64,000 nt of DNA from Streptomyces monashensis (lineage in GTDB: Bacteria > Actinomycetota > Actinomycetes > Streptomycetales > Streptomycetaceae). The position numbers and the translations under genes were made by a program. Below the pieces are notes generated by a model that was given only the letters and a program-made list of their open reading frames with translations, was not told where the DNA came from and made no database searches. The stretch spans positions 1 to 64,000 of the forward strand of contig NZ_MLYO01000040.1 in NCBI RefSeq assembly GCF_001866665.1. Reading direction: 5' to 3'. Each line of letters opens with the position of its first letter. Positions within the stretch are counted from its first letter, which is position 1. Below are positions 56,962-64,000 of the stretch, in pieces.

Positions 56962-58101
56962 ATGAACGAGCAGCGCACGGCCGACGGAGCGGGGAGCCGG
57001 AAGCTGCCCGCCCGCCTAGCCGCCCACCCGTCGGTACGGGCCGTACTGGCATCCCGTGCGAACGCCGCTCCGGCACCGCCGCCCGCGGTGATCGACGCGG
57101 AGTGGCTGCGCGCGCTGTGTCTGGAGGCCGGTGCGGACGACGCGGCGGCGGTGAGCCTGGACCACCCCGACCTCGCCGGGGAGCGGGACCATGTCCTGGC
57201 CGCCCTGCCGGGCACGCGCGCGCTGGTCTCACTCATGGTCCGGATGAACCGCGACAACACCCGCTCGCCCGCGCGCAGCGTGGCCAACCAGGAGTTCCAC
57301 CAGACCGACGAACAGGTCAACGCCGCCGCCCGCAGGGTGGTCCGGGCCCTGGAGGACGCCGGCCATCGCGCGCTCAACCCGTCCGCCGGGTTCCCGCAGG
57401 AGATGGAGCGCTTCCCCGGCCGTATCTGGGTCGTCGCGCACAAGACGGTCGCCGTGGCCGCGGGTCTGGGCGTCATGGGGCTGCACCGCAATGTCATCCA
57501 CCCCCGATTCGGCAACTTCGTACTGCTCGCCACCGTGCTCGTGGACGCCCCGGTCAGCGCGTACGGCCGACCGCTGGACTACAGCCCCTGCGTGGACTGC
57601 AAGCTGTGCGTGGCGGCCTGTCCGATCGGGGCCATCGGCAAGGACGGCTCGTTCGACGCCCTGGCCTGCACGACCCACAACTACCGGGAGTTCATGAGCG
57701 GCTTCACCGACTGGGTGCAGACCGTGGCCGACAGCGCGGACGCGGCCGACTTCCGCTCACGGGTGACCGACCCGGAGAACGCCTCGATGTGGCAGAGCCT
57801 CGCCTTCAAGCCGAGCTACAAGTCCGGCTACTGCCTGGCCGTGTGCCCCGCCGGCGAGGACGTGCTGGGCCCGTATCTCGACGACCGCAAGGCCTATCTG
57901 GAGACCGTGCTGCGCCCGCTCCAGGACAAGACGGAGACCCTCTACGTCCTGCCGGGCTCCGACGCCCAGCGGTACGCCGAGCGCCGTTTCCCGCACAAGC
58001 CGGTCAAGGAGGTCTCCGGCGGCTGGCGGCCCCCCGCCGTGCGCCGTCCCGTCGAGCGGCCCGCCGACGAGGAGCGCCCGGGGTCCCCCGGACCCGGCTG
58101 A
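56962..58101 (+). CDS. Iron-sulfur protein related to epoxyqueuosine reductase (QueG)
   Basis: 379 residues. The C-terminal part has two [4Fe-4S] clusters: CVDCKLCVAACPIGAIGKDG (Cys at about 210, 213, 216, 220) and GYCLAVCPAGEDVLGPYLDD near 290. The N-terminal half resembles the QueG cobalamin-binding part in TRALVSLMVRMNRDNTRSPA and HPRFGNFVLLATVLVDAPVS, but the cobalamin motif is not clear. QueG reduces epoxyqueuosine in tRNA modification; streptomycetes usually lack that pathway, so this is more likely a paralog of unknown substrate, such as a reductive dehalogenase-like protein. A TTGGAAAATCAAAC-like motif lies 20 bases before the start. Confidence 0.85.
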   Translation: MNEQRTADGAGSRKLPARLAAHPSVRAVLASRANAAPAPPPAVIDAEWLRALCLEAGADDAAAVSLDHPDLAGERDHVLAALPGTRALVSLMVRMNRDNTRSPARSVANQEFHQTDEQVNAAARRVVRALEDAGHRALNPSAGFPQEMERFPGRIWVVAHKTVAVAAGLGVMGLHRNVIHPRFGNFVLLATVLVDAPVSAYGRPLDYSPCVDCKLCVAACPIGAIGKDGSFDALACTTHNYREFMSGFTDWVQTVADSADAADFRSRVTDPENASMWQSLAFKPSYKSGYCLAVCPAGEDVLGPYLDDRKAYLETVLRPLQDKTETLYVLPGSDAQRYAERRFPHKPVKEVSGGWRPPAVRRPVERPADEERPGSPGPG

Positions 58102-58385
58102 GCACCGCCACCCGCCGGGCAGCCCTCGTCACCCGGGCGGCCCGTCTCCGCTGGCCGTCGCGCGCCCGGTGGCAGAGGGTCTGAACAAGATCGGTGGGTC
58201 GATGCCTCGTCCGACCGGTCGCCGAGTCGCCCCTCCCTGTCCGTGACGACGTGCCGAGGCGGGCCGACCCACCGGGGGGGGCGGGGAGCGATCAATCCAT
58301 GCGCTCGGGTAGTTCCCCGCCCTCTCCCACCCCGCCCGTGCCACCCGCGTCGCCCGGCGACCCGCAGTCCGGCCAAGAGCAGCCC

Positions 58386-58659
58386 TGATCGCTGACCGCC
58401 GCGCCGCAGGAAGCGGATCACCGGGTGTCCGTCGGCGGTGGTGACCGCGGCGTCGACGCCGTACACCCGCTTGATCAGGTCGGTGGTCGGGACCTCGCCG
58501 GGCGGGCCCTCGGCTACCGCCCGCCCGCCGTGCAGCACGAGCAGCCGTGGCCGTGCGCACCCGCCCCCGCAGTCGGGCGACGAGCTGCTCGCCGCGCTTC
58601 TCCACGCCGAACGCCCGGGCCAGGTCGCGTGTTTCGCCGTAGACGGCAGCCAGGGCGAG
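58386..58659 (-). pseudogene. Relic of a siderophore ABC transporter: binding-protein fragment joined to ATPase C-terminus
   Basis: On the minus strand, 58659-58558 encodes AAVYGETRDLARAFGVEKRG, a helix from an iron-siderophore binding protein. In another frame, 58550-58386 encodes LLVLHGGRAVAEGPPGEVPT, then DLIKRVYGVDAAVTTADGHP, the C-terminal tail of a FepC-type ATPase. The middle of both genes, and the permease genes, are gone. Thus at least one large deletion and a shift have occurred. The 280 bases to the right of the QueG-like gene (58102-58385) hold no gene. Confidence 0.7.
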
Positions 58660-58801
58660 CGGCTTCGCGCGGGACCCGTCGCCGCCCCGCGCACGGCCGT
58701 CGGCAGCCGGAACTGTGGGCACGAACGGGGTAGTTGATATGGCAAGCTTTGGCCAATCGTTCACGGGACGAGGCCGTGACGGTCGGGGAGAGGAGCCCAC
58801 T

Positions 58802-59602
58802 GTGACTCAGGACGGCGGCCAGGCCGTGCGCATCGACACCAGCAAGCCGCATCCCGCGCGCATCTACGACTACCTCCTGGGCGGCAAGGACAACTACGAG
58901 GTGGACCAGCAGGCGGGCGACCAGCTGGCCGCGGCGGCCCCCGAGGTGTGGATCTCCGTGCGCGCCAACCGCGCCTTCCTGCACCGCGCGGTGCGCTACG
59001 TCGTCGACAGCGGCGTCCGCCAGATCCTGGACATCGGCACCGGACTGCCCACCTCCCCGAACGTGCACGAGGTCGCCCAGCAACTGGCACCGGACGTGCG
59101 TGTCGCCTACGTCGACAACGACCCGATCGTGAAGGCGCACGCCGACGCGCTGCTCAGCCGGGCCGGCACGACCAGCATCGTCCTCGCCGACCTGCGCGAT
59201 CCGCAGTCCGTCATCGATCATCCGGAGGTCCGCCGGATCATCGACTTCGGCCGGCCGGTCGCCCTGTTCCTTGTCGCCGTACTCCACTTCATCCGTGACG
59301 CGGACGAGCCCGAGCGGATCGTGGCCACGTTGCGCGACGCGCTGCCGGCCGGCAGCTTCCTCGTCCTCTCCCACGCGACGGGCGACTTCGCCGACGACCG
59401 CAGCGACGCCGAGGCCGTCTACCGGAGCGCCACCGCCACCATGAACCTGCGCTCCCGCGACCGGGTCGAGCGGTTCTTCGACGGCCTCGAGCTGGTCGAA
59501 CCCGGCCTGACCCAGGTCCCGTTCTGGCGCCCGGACACCACCCCGCCGGCCGGCTCCGAGGAGATCGGCTTCTACGGCGCGGTGGCCCGGAAGAACGCCT
59601 GA
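58802..59602 (+). CDS. SAV2177-type SAM-dependent methyltransferase
   Basis: 266 residues of the DUF574/Methyltransf_19 family common in Streptomyces. Hallmarks are the N-terminal PHPARIYDYLLGGKDNYEVD, the SAM motif ILDIGTGLPTSPNVHEVAQ, VAYVDNDPIVKAHADALL, and the end EEIGFYGAVARK. Substrates of this large paralogous family are unknown. GTG 58802 is chosen because GAGAGGAG lies nine bases upstream and the conserved start follows; the frame is open to 58715. It lies between two decayed genes and stands alone. Confidence 0.92.
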   Translation: MTQDGGQAVRIDTSKPHPARIYDYLLGGKDNYEVDQQAGDQLAAAAPEVWISVRANRAFLHRAVRYVVDSGVRQILDIGTGLPTSPNVHEVAQQLAPDVRVAYVDNDPIVKAHADALLSRAGTTSIVLADLRDPQSVIDHPEVRRIIDFGRPVALFLVAVLHFIRDADEPERIVATLRDALPAGSFLVLSHATGDFADDRSDAEAVYRSATATMNLRSRDRVERFFDGLELVEPGLTQVPFWRPDTTPPAGSEEIGFYGAVARKNA

Positions 59603-59614
59603 GCACGGCGAGTC

Positions 59615-60260
59615 CCCCCGGCCTGCTCGACCCCGACGACCTGGTGCGCGACCATCTGCCGGACTGCGCCGGGGGCGGCCGGGACGCCGTCACCGCCGGC
59701 CGTCCGTGGAGCCACACCGCGCCGCTGCGGGCCGCCGCGACCGGGCCGCGGGTGAGGCCTTCGACCAGGGCTGGGACAAGCTCATGGCGCTGATCCGCGC
59801 CTCGGACGCCGACCCGAACCGGGTTCCCGGGCAGCGGGCGGCCTGTCCGGGCCATGCCGGGTACCTACTGCTCGGGGAGATCGCGGCCCGCCGCAGCGGT
59901 ACCGCCTTCGGGGACTTCCTGGGTACCGAGGTCACCGGCCCGCTCGGGCTGAGCGCCGCGCTCGGCGGCCCGCTCGGCGCCCACATGGTGCGGGTCCCGT
60001 ACCACGGCCCCGCCGAGCTCGCGGCCCGCGTCGCCGGCTTCGACGTCGTCCGGGGCCACCCCGGCGCATGTGTGGCCGGCCCCTTCGGCGAGGCGGCCGT
60101 CGCCCTTCGGCCGCACCGCAGGCAGCGCCTGTGTGGTCCTGGCGGACCTCGACGCCGGGGTGACGATCTCGGCGTACTTCAACGGCAGCGCCGCGCTCAC
60201 CGAGCGCGCGGCCGCTTCGATCACGCACTGTGCACGGTGGTGTACGAGGATCTCGGTCTC
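59615..60260 (+). pseudogene. Decayed serine hydrolase (class C beta-lactamase fold)
   Basis: Pieces in order and in different frames: LLDPDDLVRDHLPDCAGGGR with DAVTA and WSHTA, the usual LDDPVxxYLPEFxxxGKDxVTVRHLLTHTAG region; ACPGHAGYLLLGEIAARRSG, the YxN-type region with His-Ala-Gly-Tyr; DFLGTEVTGPLGLSAALGGP; and SPFGRTAGSACVVLADLDAG with VTISAYFNGSAALTERAAAS, the C-terminal strands (usually FGHTGxGGS). The SxxK nucleophile and the start are missing, and several frame changes occur. It is a relic between the methyltransferase and the ligase. Confidence 0.7.
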
Positions 60261-60418
60261 GCCGCCCCTGGGCACACGGGCCGCGACCACCTGGCCCCGG
60301 GCCGCCTCGGCCTCATCCGAGAGCCGCCGGCCGCGGGGTTCCGCCCGCTTGGTGGGTGTCGTCCGATGGTGCGACGCTGGGTGGAGACGTGGCCGACCCG
60401 GGGACTCCTGGAGGGCCG

Positions 60419-61897
60419 ATGGGACGTGACGTCCCGGCGCTCGTCTTCACCCGCGAGGACCGCCGCCGGTACCGGATCAAGATGCACGGATGCCTCGACG
60501 CGCTGGCGCAGATGCTGCGCGAGCAGCGGTTCGAGTCCGAGCGGCCCCAGGTCGGCCTGGAGATAGAGCTGAACCTGGTGGGCGACGACGCCGAACCGGT
60601 GATGCGCAACAGCGATGTGCTCCAGGCCGTCTCGGACCCCGCCTGGTCCACCGAACTGGGCCGGTTCAACCTGGAGATCAACGTCCCGCCCCGGCGGCTG
60701 ACGGCGGGCGGCCCCGACGCGTGGGAGGGCGAGATCCGCGCCGCGCTGAACCACGCCGACGAGCGGGCCCGCACGGTCGGCGCCCGGCTGATCATGATCG
60801 GGATCCTGCCCACGCTGCGCCAGGAGGACATCGGCGAGGGCGCGCTGTCGGAGAACCCCCGCTACCGCCTGCTCAACGACCAGATCTTCGCGGCCCGGGG
60901 CGAGGACCTGCGCATCGAGGTGGACGGCGCCGACCGGCTGCGGACCTACGCGGACACGATCACCCCGGAGGCGGCCTGCACCAGTACCCAGTTCCACCTT
61001 CAGGTCTCCCCCGAGGAGTTCGCCGCCTACTGGAACGCGGCGCAGGCGATCGCCGGCGTCCAGGTGGCGCTCGCGGCCAACTCCCCTTTCCTGTTCGGCA
61101 AGGAGCTGTGGCACGAGACCCGTATTCCGCTGTTCGAGCAGGCCACGGACACCCGCCCGGAGGAGATCAAGGTGCAGGGCGTACGGCCCCGGGTGTGGTT
61201 CGGGGAGCGGTGGATCAACAGCGTCTTCGACCTCTTCGAGGAGAATCTGCGCTACTTCCCGGCCCTCCTCCCGCTGTGCGACGAGCAGGACCCGGCCGAG
61301 ACCCTGGACCGGGGTGACGTTCCCGAGCTGGGAGAACTCACCCTGCACAACGGCACGATCTACCGCTGGAACCGCCCCGTGTACGCCGTCACGCACGACG
61401 TGCCGCACATCCGGGTGGAGAACCGGGTGCTGCCCGCCGGTCCGACCGTCGCCGACACGCTCGCCAACGGCGCCTTCTACTACGGTCTCACCCGGGCCCT
61501 GACCGAGGAGGACCGGCCGGTGTGGTCGCGGATGTCGTTCTCGGCGGCCGAGGACAATCTGCACACCGCCGCCCGGCACGGCATCGAGGCCCTGCTGTAC
61601 TGGCCCGGGATGGGCGAAGTCCCGGTGCCCGAACTGGTGTTGCGCCGGCTGCTGCCCCTGGCGCACCGGGGACTCGCGCTCTCCGGCATGGACGAGGCGT
61701 GGCGCGAGCCGCTGCTCGGCATCATCGAGCAGCGCTGTGTGACCGCGCGCAACGGCGCGGTGTGGCAGAAGGAGACGGTCCACCACCTCGACGCCACCAC
61801 GCACACCAGCCGCCACGAGACACTGCGCCGGATGACCCAGCTCTACATCGACTACATGCACCTCAACGCTCCGGCGCACACCTGGCCGGTGGACTGA
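60419..61897 (+). CDS. Glutamate-cysteine ligase family (GCS2) protein
   Basis: 492 residues. The GCS2-type carboxylate-amine ligase core is visible: QVGLEIELNLVGDDAEPVMR (the Glu-rich metal and ATP site), LGRFNLEINVPPRRLTAGGP, ACTSTQFHLQVSPEEF, IAGVQVALAANSPFLFGKEL and YRWNRPVYAVTHDVPHIRVE. The family makes gamma-glutamyl-cysteine or other gamma-glutamyl or peptide bonds; actinomycetes use mycothiol instead of glutathione, so another amine is more likely. ATG 60419 follows GGAGGG. It is convergent with the S41 protease, the two stops 6 bases apart. I cannot name the product. Confidence 0.9.
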   Translation: MGRDVPALVFTREDRRRYRIKMHGCLDALAQMLREQRFESERPQVGLEIELNLVGDDAEPVMRNSDVLQAVSDPAWSTELGRFNLEINVPPRRLTAGGPDAWEGEIRAALNHADERARTVGARLIMIGILPTLRQEDIGEGALSENPRYRLLNDQIFAARGEDLRIEVDGADRLRTYADTITPEAACTSTQFHLQVSPEEFAAYWNAAQAIAGVQVALAANSPFLFGKELWHETRIPLFEQATDTRPEEIKVQGVRPRVWFGERWINSVFDLFEENLRYFPALLPLCDEQDPAETLDRGDVPELGELTLHNGTIYRWNRPVYAVTHDVPHIRVENRVLPAGPTVADTLANGAFYYGLTRALTEEDRPVWSRMSFSAAEDNLHTAARHGIEALLYWPGMGEVPVPELVLRRLLPLAHRGLALSGMDEAWREPLLGIIEQRCVTARNGAVWQKETVHHLDATTHTSRHETLRRMTQLYIDYMHLNAPAHTWPVD

Positions 61898-61903
61898 GCC
61901 GGC

Positions 61904-63277
61904 TCAGCCGCGGTCGCGCAGCAGGCTGACGGCCCGGTCGAAGGCCGAGTCCCGGTTCTTGGCGAACTCCTCCTCGGTGAAGACCGGTTCGGTCAGCTGC
62001 GGCGGGATGCCGGTACCGTCGAAGGTGCGTCCGGTGCGGGTCAGGTACTCCTCGTTCGGCAGGGTGAAGGCGAGCCCGTCGGGCAGGCAGCGCTCCATGA
62101 CGTCCGAGAAGACGCCCTGCGTGGCCTGTCCGATGCGCACGGTCGGTCCGGGCCGGTCGATGAGCGCCTGGGTGAAGGTCTCGCCCGCGCTGACCGTGGA
62201 GCCGCCGGTGAGGACGGCGACCGGGCCGGTGTAGCGGGGCGCGTCGGCGGGGACGACGGGCACGGGTTCGGGCCGGGTGTGCCGGGCGGGGTCGGCCGGG
62301 TCGTTGCGGGCCCGCTTGGCGTACGCGGTGTAGGGCGTGTCCGTCAGCCGCTGGGCGATCCGGATGCCGAGGCTGTCGGCCCCGCCGCCGTTGACGCGCA
62401 GATCGATGACCAGTCCCTTGAGCCGCTTCGTCCGCCCGGCGTCGAGCACGGTGTTCAACGCCCGGTCCAGTTCGGCCTGTTCGGCGGTGTACGGCGCGTC
62501 CTTGCCGGCGTATCCGCCGAAGCCGGAGAGGCGCAGGTAGCCGAGGTCGCCCGGCAGGTCGGCGTAGGTGATCCGGCCGGCGCCGAAGTCCTGACGGTGG
62601 GCGGCGTCCCCGAGGTCGCGGGCGACGATGAACTTCTTGGCCTTCGCGTCGAGTTCCTCGCTCGGCACCTCGGTACCGCGACGCACCTCGGCGAAGTGCC
62701 GGCGACCGTCGGCGACCACGACATGGGCGTCGTACAGGGGGCGCACCATCCGGCTGAGGATGGCGAAGAGCCGGTCCTTGGTGGTGTCCTGGCGGACCAG
62801 TGGCCGGTAGCGGTCGCGTACGGCGTGCCAGTCGATGCCCTTGGCGGCGAAGAAGGGGTAGTTCTCCTCGAAGGTCTGCCAGAAGACGTCGAAGGCGGTG
62901 CGCGGGTCGATGGACGCCGGGCGGGCGCAGCCGGCGGGCAGGGCGGGCAGTCGGCGCAGTTGCCGGTGGCCCACCGAGCTGTCGGCGGCGAACAGTGCGT
63001 GATCCCGGTCGTGCAGGGTCCGTACGGTCAGCGCCGTGCCGTCGGTCGTGAGGTAGGTGCCCGGCCCGGTCTGGCGCGAGGTGTCGCCCTTGAGGCAGCT
63101 GACGGACGTCGTCTGGTACTCCTGGAGCACTCCCCCGCCGGCGACGAGGACGGTGCCGTAGCCGTCCACGCGCCACACCCCGTCGGTGCCGGACGGGCCG
63201 GACGCGGCGGCGGCCGCGGCCGGTACGGCTCCGGCGGCGAGGGTCAGGACGGCGACGGTGGCCGTGAGGGTACGCAC
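61904..63277 (-). CDS. S41 family secreted peptidase
   Basis: 457 residues with a Sec signal peptide: MRTLTATVAVLTLAAGAVPA, then AAAAASG as the likely cut. The mature protein has a helical N-terminal region (AFDVFWQTFEENYPFFAAKG) like the tricorn/C-terminal processing protease group, a short PDZ-like part, and the S41 catalytic core: GLVIDLRVNGGGADSLGIRI, VAVLTGGSTVSAGETFTQAL with the nucleophile Ser, and TRTGRTFDGTGIPP near the end. The catalytic Lys is not certain by eye. GTG 63277 is chosen as the signal-peptide start. It is convergent with the GCS2-type gene. Confidence 0.9.
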   Translation of the reverse strand: MRTLTATVAVLTLAAGAVPAAAAAASGPSGTDGVWRVDGYGTVLVAGGGVLQEYQTTSVSCLKGDTSRQTGPGTYLTTDGTALTVRTLHDRDHALFAADSSVGHRQLRRLPALPAGCARPASIDPRTAFDVFWQTFEENYPFFAAKGIDWHAVRDRYRPLVRQDTTKDRLFAILSRMVRPLYDAHVVVADGRRHFAEVRRGTEVPSEELDAKAKKFIVARDLGDAAHRQDFGAGRITYADLPGDLGYLRLSGFGGYAGKDAPYTAEQAELDRALNTVLDAGRTKRLKGLVIDLRVNGGGADSLGIRIAQRLTDTPYTAYAKRARNDPADPARHTRPEPVPVVPADAPRYTGPVAVLTGGSTVSAGETFTQALIDRPGPTVRIGQATQGVFSDVMERCLPDGLAFTLPNEEYLTRTGRTFDGTGIPPQLTEPVFTEEEFAKNRDSAFDRAVSLLRDRG

Positions 63278-63390
63278 GATGGGGTCCTTCCGGTTCGGTG
63301 CACGCAGGACTCCACCGTCGCCGCCGCGCCCCTGTCCGCACCATCCGGAGTCCCGGTGCACCGGACCGGGGGACAACCCCCGTACACGCC

Positions 63391-63807
63391 TCACCCGGAC
63401 CGGTGCACGCCGTTCAGGGGGACGCGCCGCGCGGTCAGTGTGCGGTGGCTGATCCGCCAGCCGTCGGGGGTGCGGACGAGGACGTCGTCGTACGTGAGGG
63501 AACCGCACGTGCCGTCCGCCCGGACGCCCAGCCCCTTGGAGCGGGCGCGGACCCGGCCGTCCGCCTCCTCCCGCACGACGGTGTTGGTGACGTGATGCGC
63601 GACGGGATTGCCGTCCCCGAGTGCCAGCGCCGCCTCCCGGACGGCGGCCAGGCCCACCAGGGGCTCCTGGCCGAAGTCGGACACGTCGTAGACGATGTCC
63701 GGGGTGAACAGCTCGCCCATGCGGTCGAGTTGTCCGTCGTCCACGACATGACCGTGCAGCGCGATCAACTCGCCGATGGCAAGCCGGTCTTCGAGCCCCA
63801 GCGTCAC
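63391..63807 (-). CDS. SnoaL-like (NTF2-fold) protein
   Basis: 138 residues of the SnoaL_4/NTF2 fold: MTLGLEDRLAIGELIALHGH, then RMGELFTPDIVYDVSDFG, HVTNTVVREEADGRVRARSK and VRTPDGWRISHRTLTARRVP. Such proteins are cyclases, hydratases or dehydratases on small polyketide- or steroid-like ligands. GTG 63807 follows GGGGAGAC, a good ribosome site. It is downstream of, and on the same strand as, an HxlR-type gene whose end is at 63861, which may regulate it. Function cannot be stated. Confidence 0.88.
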   Translation of the reverse strand: MTLGLEDRLAIGELIALHGHVVDDGQLDRMGELFTPDIVYDVSDFGQEPLVGLAAVREAALALGDGNPVAHHVTNTVVREEADGRVRARSKGLGVRADGTCGSLTYDDVLVRTPDGWRISHRTLTARRVPLNGVHRSG

Positions 63808-63860
63808 ACACGTCTCCCCTCGGCCGACCCCTGCGCGGATGCCCCGGTCAGGCCCTCCCG

Positions 63861-64000
63861 CTACGCCGCGCCCGGGCACTGCGGCGCGTCCGGCAGATGG
63901 GTCTTGGCCCAGTCTCCCAGCTGCCGCAGCGCGGGCTCCAGGGCGGCCCCCGCCTCGGTCAGGCGGTAGGAGACGCGCAGCGGCGGGCCCTCGTCGACCT
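63861..64000 (-). CDS. HxlR-type regulator, C-terminal part (cut by the window edge)
   Basis: The last 46 codons are seen: VDEGPPLRVSYRLTEAGAAL, then EPALRQLGDWAKTHLPDAPQ and CPGAA before TAG. This is the wing and final helix of an HxlR/MarR-like winged helix (the V-x-Y-x-L-T-x-x-G pattern). The N-terminal half lies beyond the window. The stop is 53 bases upstream of the SnoaL-like start, so it may be the first gene of a two-gene unit. Confidence 0.82.
   Translation of the reverse strand, partial: VDEGPPLRVSYRLTEAGAALEPALRQLGDWAKTHLPDAPQCPGAA

Noticed and set aside
1..64000. CRISPR array, tRNA, rRNA, prophage, integrase or intact insertion sequence
   Set aside because: None seen: no regularly spaced repeats, no CCA-bounded cloverleaf, and no transposase or integrase motifs.

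Overview
The window is typical streptomycete chromosome: very high G+C, strong third-position G/C preference in the coding frames, frequent GTG starts, many short divergent regulator/enzyme pairs, and families characteristic of Streptomyces and close actinomycetes (SARP fragment, DUF4232, SAV2177-type methyltransferases, a bL37-like micropeptide, an FdhF/FdhD locus with a LysR gene). I see no tRNA, rRNA, CRISPR array, prophage or intact insertion sequence. It reads as accessory or sub-terminal chromosome: about 60 protein genes, mostly in one- to four-gene units, with several decayed genes between intact ones.

Left part (1-18 kb): an orphan MepB-like protein; a NarL-type two-component pair; a fatty acid desaturase; a leftward gap gene followed by a frameshifted dicarboxylate transporter and preceded by a GlxA-type AraC regulator; a methyltransferase; argG with a candidate ARG box; a YbaK-type deacylase; an HxlR regulator fused to a peroxiredoxin domain, divergent from an O-methyltransferase across a strong inverted repeat; a MecA_N-type penicillin-binding protein; a Tat-exported GH95-like glycosidase; and a TetR/epimerase pair sharing tandem operators.

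Middle (18-38 kb): a chimeric SARP/DUF4232 relic; a double-HTH MerR regulator divergent from an erythromycin-esterase-like gene; an ACT protein; a MetE-like enzyme; a second regulator-peroxiredoxin fusion (MerR type); PaiB; GNAT; a Lys/Ala-rich winged-helix protein; a lipase; SDR genes; a decayed sensor kinase; a MerR/aldo-keto reductase pair; a CrtI-like oxidoreductase; and a Clp ATPase followed by three very small genes, one of them bL37-like.

Right part (38-64 kb): a DyP peroxidase; a molybdenum locus (LysR, fdhD, FdhF/YdeP oxidoreductase, moeA) whose bidirectional promoter carries a 17-bp inverted repeat plus a LysR-type box; a four-gene divergent locus (TetR-glpD facing agpS-like and diacylglycerol-kinase-like genes) that suggests ether-lipid or DHAP-linked lipid synthesis; a WGR/beta-propeller protein; a TetR/SDR pair; a threonine dehydratase with a DauR-type regulator; an SDR with orphan palindromic operators; a QueG-like iron-sulfur protein; relics of a siderophore ABC transporter and a beta-lactamase-fold protein; a SAV2177-type methyltransferase; a GCS2-type ligase; an S41 protease; a SnoaL-like protein; and the 3' end of an HxlR regulator cut by the window edge.

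At least eight genes carry frameshifts, an in-frame stop or a missing start. They may be real decay or indel errors in a G+C-rich assembly; the ones with several lesions (30.9-32.1 kb, 58.4-58.7 kb, 59.6-60.3 kb) are more likely genuinely dead. The best candidates for new biology are the two peroxiredoxin-regulator fusions, the putative ether-lipid locus, and the Clp ATPase/micro-gene unit.
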